From: Pythium myriotylum
Taxonomy: Eukaryota > Oomycota > Peronosporomycetes > Pythiales > Pythiaceae
DNA: 64,000 nt
Assembly: GCA_023091665.1 (NCBI GenBank)
Contig: JALJCQ010000004.1
Span: forward strand, 2,356,001-2,420,000
Direction of reading: 5' to 3'
Position numbers and translations under genes: made by a program. The notes below the pieces were generated by a model. It searched no databases. It was not told where the DNA came from and saw nothing but the letters and a program-made list of their open reading frames with translations. How positions within the stretch are numbered: the stretch's first letter is position 1; each line of letters opens with the position of its first letter. This document shows positions 61,096 through 64,000 of this stretch, in pieces.

Positions 61096-64000
61096 ATGCA
61101 TCGAGCTGAGAAGGCATGCAGCAAATTGTGCCGCGAAAGAGAAGTTGAGAAAGCCCAAGAACTTCACCGGCGCAAGATTGAAGGAGTGAAGTCTTACCTC
61201 ACGGCAATCACAAGAGCCCCGGCACCCCCAACACTATCAAGCAGAGCCAGCCGAAAGTCCACATTCCTCGGACGCAGCCTTCGTCAGCGCTCAATCGGTA
61301 CTGAACACACTCATGTCTCCCAATCGTCCCAGGTTGGTACGTCCAAGTCTGTAACGGTGTGCTCTCCAAGCGGAGGCTTACAAGCAGAGTACGGCGACGA
61401 TAGCTATAGCGATGATGACGATGGCAACGATGGAATCTCGTCGTCTCAGAGTGAAGAGGCACCCAACGAAGTTTCACCGAGTTCGTTTGGCAAACTCGAT
61501 GAGCTACGCTCAGTTCTCGTACCTGTAATGGCGTATACAGGTGAAACGAGGGGAGTCGGCGATCTTAACTATGAGCGGTATTTGGATGAAATTACCAACC
61601 CGCGTGAGGAGAGCACCCCAAAAGTTCAAACTCGACTTCACCAAACAGCGCACAGCATTCGCGCAAGTGCATTCCGGATGCGCCGCCTCAAACAAATTGA
61701 GGTAGACAATGTAACACTCTTCGGAAGGATCAAGAACACACCAGCTCACTACCGCACGGAGCACTTCAAAAGAGATTGGGACCAAAATGTGGCATACCTT
61801 ACGTCAATTTGTGAGTTCCCCATCGCAGAGGAATCGATCCATTTTCCTCCGCCTCGACGGCACACGCACAATCGTAAGCGATCGCCATTTGCACGGCCTC
61901 TGGAGCAGTTGCCCAGCCTCCAGTTCGACTCGCCGCCAACAATCCATCCCATCAAAGCACTTCCGACGTCCCCACGGAGAGCCAAGCCGCTCAATTTGTC
62001 CCCAGCATTTAGATCCCTGCGGAAGGGTCTTCCGCAGGCCCCAGCACTGCCACCACTCACGGCATCTCCACGCACAACGCTCACAACGAAGCACAAGAGC
62101 TTGACGGCGATCGCCGGTTCCCGCGTGTCGTTTCAATCCAATGCAGAGTCCCAGGAAGCACTCCCAACAGCAACACTTCAATCCGAAGGTATGTCTTCCA
62201 TTCCACGGCTGAGTCCGGAGAGAATCAGTCCGAACTCAGTGGTCGCTGATCCTTCTCGGTACACCTTGCTGAAGATCGGTCGCTTTATTGGCGGCAAATA
62301 CCTTGTATTGACAGTGTTTTGTGGCCATGGTATAACGAACCCGTATGGATTTGACGTGGTCGCGCTAGACCCGGAAACACAAGTCGAATTTCGGTTGAGC
62401 ATAACGAAGGAGATGACGCACCTTCTACTAGAAACCATTAGTTCGTTGTCCATGGCCGAGCGCACAGCCGCAGCGGCTGGCACGAATCTGTCAATGGAGC
62501 TTATTGCGAGTTGTATCTGCGATCATATTCGCTACGCGAGAATGGGTTGCAGCGAAATGGTTTTTCTCGTCGCAACGACGGAAAGACAGGGTAGTTTGGG
62601 TGTGGACATACTAACCTGCGAAGACGACAACTTTCAAACGAGCACTCAAGCTTCAACCAGCGATAACATGAGATTGTTATTGGACGCCCAGTATCCGGCA
62701 ATGGCGTTCTGTCTCCACCAGCATGCGCACATTGTGTTGGATGGCGACAAGGTGAGGCGTTTGCACATCTTCGCCAGCACGCGACCGCAGCAGTCTTGTG
62801 AAGCAAGAATGGTCAGCATCGCACAGAGTACATTATTTGGCCCCCCTCTTGCCAGTACAAACGTCCCTGAGTTTAATGGGTTAGTGAACTACCAACTGTT
62901 GGACGGTATGGACGTTGAAATCGAGTGCGATCAGCTCCAGCTGAGTGTGAATGACTTGATCCACCAGTTAGAGGTGAATCACATTGAGGTAGAATCGGAG
63001 CCACGTGAAAGACTCAGTCTGGACCGCATGATCGTGTTATCCTTACAGTATCTACACATTGCAACACTCGAAGATGGTCGTCAAGGCATAACTCTGTCGA
63101 CATCACGACCCAATAACTGGAGCTGCGACAGTAAATCTCCGTGCCGACCAGTGTCTACATCGCTTCACCAGAACCCGGATACGAGACCTTGGGCATGCCG
63201 TTACCGACGAGCTGAACCAGAAGACGATGCAAAATCCATACTGCAGACTGGAATGCTGTGGCGTGGGACGTATCTCTTTGCATGCGCGACGCTGTTATGT
63301 CCAGGAATCATTGACAAAGAGTCGGGCAAAACGTTGCGGGACACAAGAGATGAGCTGCTTGTTCTCAATGTATATAATGCTTCGACCGGACGGAGCTCCG
63401 AACGAACACTAGACGGTGACCAGGTTGACGAGTTTTCCCAGAAACTTGGCCAGTGGCAGTGTTCCATCGGCTCGACGCCAGCTCTGGTAGCGTTTGTCAA
63501 AATACTCTTGCTGCGGATGCGACTCGACATCGACTTGAAAGGACACGAAATTATTTCGTTTCCTTCCCTAGATCCGCGGTATCACAATGCCGGGTTGGGT
63601 GGTCGCTCCAGTCCCCTAGCGGCTTCCCGTCGAAGCTCTCCAACGAAGAAAACAACCCAAGCTGTGTTGGATTCTCTTTCTAAGAAGAAATCAGCCGATA
63701 ATGAGCTGCAGCGTTTAACTGTCGCCGCCATCGTGATTCAGGCAGCAAGCAGAGTGTTTCTGAGGCGACTGCAAGAGAGAAGGCACGCACAGGAGCAAGC
63801 GAGTGAACACGGTCGATCGTCAATCGTGATGACTTTGCCGAGTGTGGTGCTCGCGTTCATTAGAAGGCGAGCAGTTAAGCGCATCCAACTTGCATGTCGA
63901 GATTACGCCAGCCGTCTCGCTCGCCGGAAACGGGCACAGCACGATCTAAGCGGACTCTCTATCAAGACGCCTCGATCGCTGACTCCAACGACTAGGACTA
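61096..64000 (+). CDS. Large IQ-motif protein, 3' end beyond the window
   Basis: An open frame runs from the ATG at 61096 to the right edge, 968 codons without a stop; a TAG lies in frame shortly upstream. The start reads MHRAEKACSKLCRERE. Residues 35-410 are mostly disordered and Ser/Pro-rich, with an Asp/Ser cluster near 100-120. From about 395 a folded part begins (YTLLKIGRFIGGKYLVLTVF, GFDVVALDPETQVEFRLSI), with mixed alpha/beta segments through residue 800. After that comes an IQ-type calmodulin-binding motif (AAIVIQAASRVFLRRL, about 885) and a second, weaker one (RRRAVKRIQLACRDYASRL). The family is not recognised. Since PEX12 ends only 268 bases before, the promoter must be short. Confidence 0.75.
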   Translation, partial: MHRAEKACSKLCREREVEKAQELHRRKIEGVKSYLTAITRAPAPPTLSSRASRKSTFLGRSLRQRSIGTEHTHVSQSSQVGTSKSVTVCSPSGGLQAEYGDDSYSDDDDGNDGISSSQSEEAPNEVSPSSFGKLDELRSVLVPVMAYTGETRGVGDLNYERYLDEITNPREESTPKVQTRLHQTAHSIRASAFRMRRLKQIEVDNVTLFGRIKNTPAHYRTEHFKRDWDQNVAYLTSICEFPIAEESIHFPPPRRHTHNRKRSPFARPLEQLPSLQFDSPPTIHPIKALPTSPRRAKPLNLSPAFRSLRKGLPQAPALPPLTASPRTTLTTKHKSLTAIAGSRVSFQSNAESQEALPTATLQSEGMSSIPRLSPERISPNSVVADPSRYTLLKIGRFIGGKYLVLTVFCGHGITNPYGFDVVALDPETQVEFRLSITKEMTHLLLETISSLSMAERTAAAAGTNLSMELIASCICDHIRYARMGCSEMVFLVATTERQGSLGVDILTCEDDNFQTSTQASTSDNMRLLLDAQYPAMAFCLHQHAHIVLDGDKVRRLHIFASTRPQQSCEARMVSIAQSTLFGPPLASTNVPEFNGLVNYQLLDGMDVEIECDQLQLSVNDLIHQLEVNHIEVESEPRERLSLDRMIVLSLQYLHIATLEDGRQGITLSTSRPNNWSCDSKSPCRPVSTSLHQNPDTRPWACRYRRAEPEDDAKSILQTGMLWRGTYLFACATLLCPGIIDKESGKTLRDTRDELLVLNVYNASTGRSSERTLDGDQVDEFSQKLGQWQCSIGSTPALVAFVKILLLRMRLDIDLKGHEIISFPSLDPRYHNAGLGGRSSPLAASRRSSPTKKTTQAVLDSLSKKKSADNELQRLTVAAIVIQAASRVFLRRLQERRHAQEQASEHGRSSIVMTLPSVVLAFIRRRAVKRIQLACRDYASRLARRKRAQHDLSGLSIKTPRSLTPTTRT

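Overview
This window looks like nuclear DNA of an oomycete (stramenopile, Phytophthora/Pythium type). It is GC-rich and gene-dense. Introns are very short (about 44-75 bases, GT-AG, often with a CTRAC-like branch site). The proteins are eukaryotic: a 26S proteasome ATPase, presenilin, PEX12, UBA5, a YTH reader, an F-BAR protein, and TPR and IQ-motif proteins. I cannot name the genus from sequence alone. All exon limits are my own readings of splice sites and frame continuity.

Layout, left to right. 1-11 kb: the 5' end of an unknown gene, a C2/U-box protein, mitochondrial methylmalonyl-CoA mutase, a low-complexity protein, and cobalamin-dependent methionine synthase. 11-20.5 kb (all minus strand): a cyclic-nucleotide-gated channel, proteasome subunit Rpt5, a secretory-pathway Clp/torsin-like AAA+ ATPase in eight exons, a small unknown protein, and a two-domain fluoride exporter. 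20.8-30.8 kb: a charged coiled-coil protein, a YTH protein, a membrane thioredoxin, a large PX/GOLD/coiled-coil gene, a MED15-like KIX protein, and UBA5. 30.8-39.4 kb: a TPR/IQ protein, a long Ser-Pro-Phe repeat protein, and a protein with an H1-like tail. 40.4-44 kb: two tandem membrane-anchored serine carboxypeptidases with a mosaic identity pattern. 44-52 kb (minus strand): presenilin, an N-myristoylation-type EF-hand protein of the calcineurin B/CHP kind, two tandem paralogous membrane proteins, and an SthA-type pyridine nucleotide transhydrogenase with a mitochondrial leader. 53-64 kb: a two-RRM protein, an F-BAR protein, a mitochondrial-type thiolase, PEX12, and a large IQ-motif protein that runs off the right edge.

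There is no operon-like logic, but some functions connect. The two B12-dependent enzymes lie close together. Thiolase, the mutase and the transhydrogenase all point to mitochondrial acyl-CoA and redox metabolism. UBA5, U-box and Rpt5 belong to ubiquitin-type pathways. I found no transposon, rRNA, tRNA or CRISPR array. The main reinterpretation is that two apparent genes at 23.9-27.0 kb are one gene, joined by a 64-base intron.
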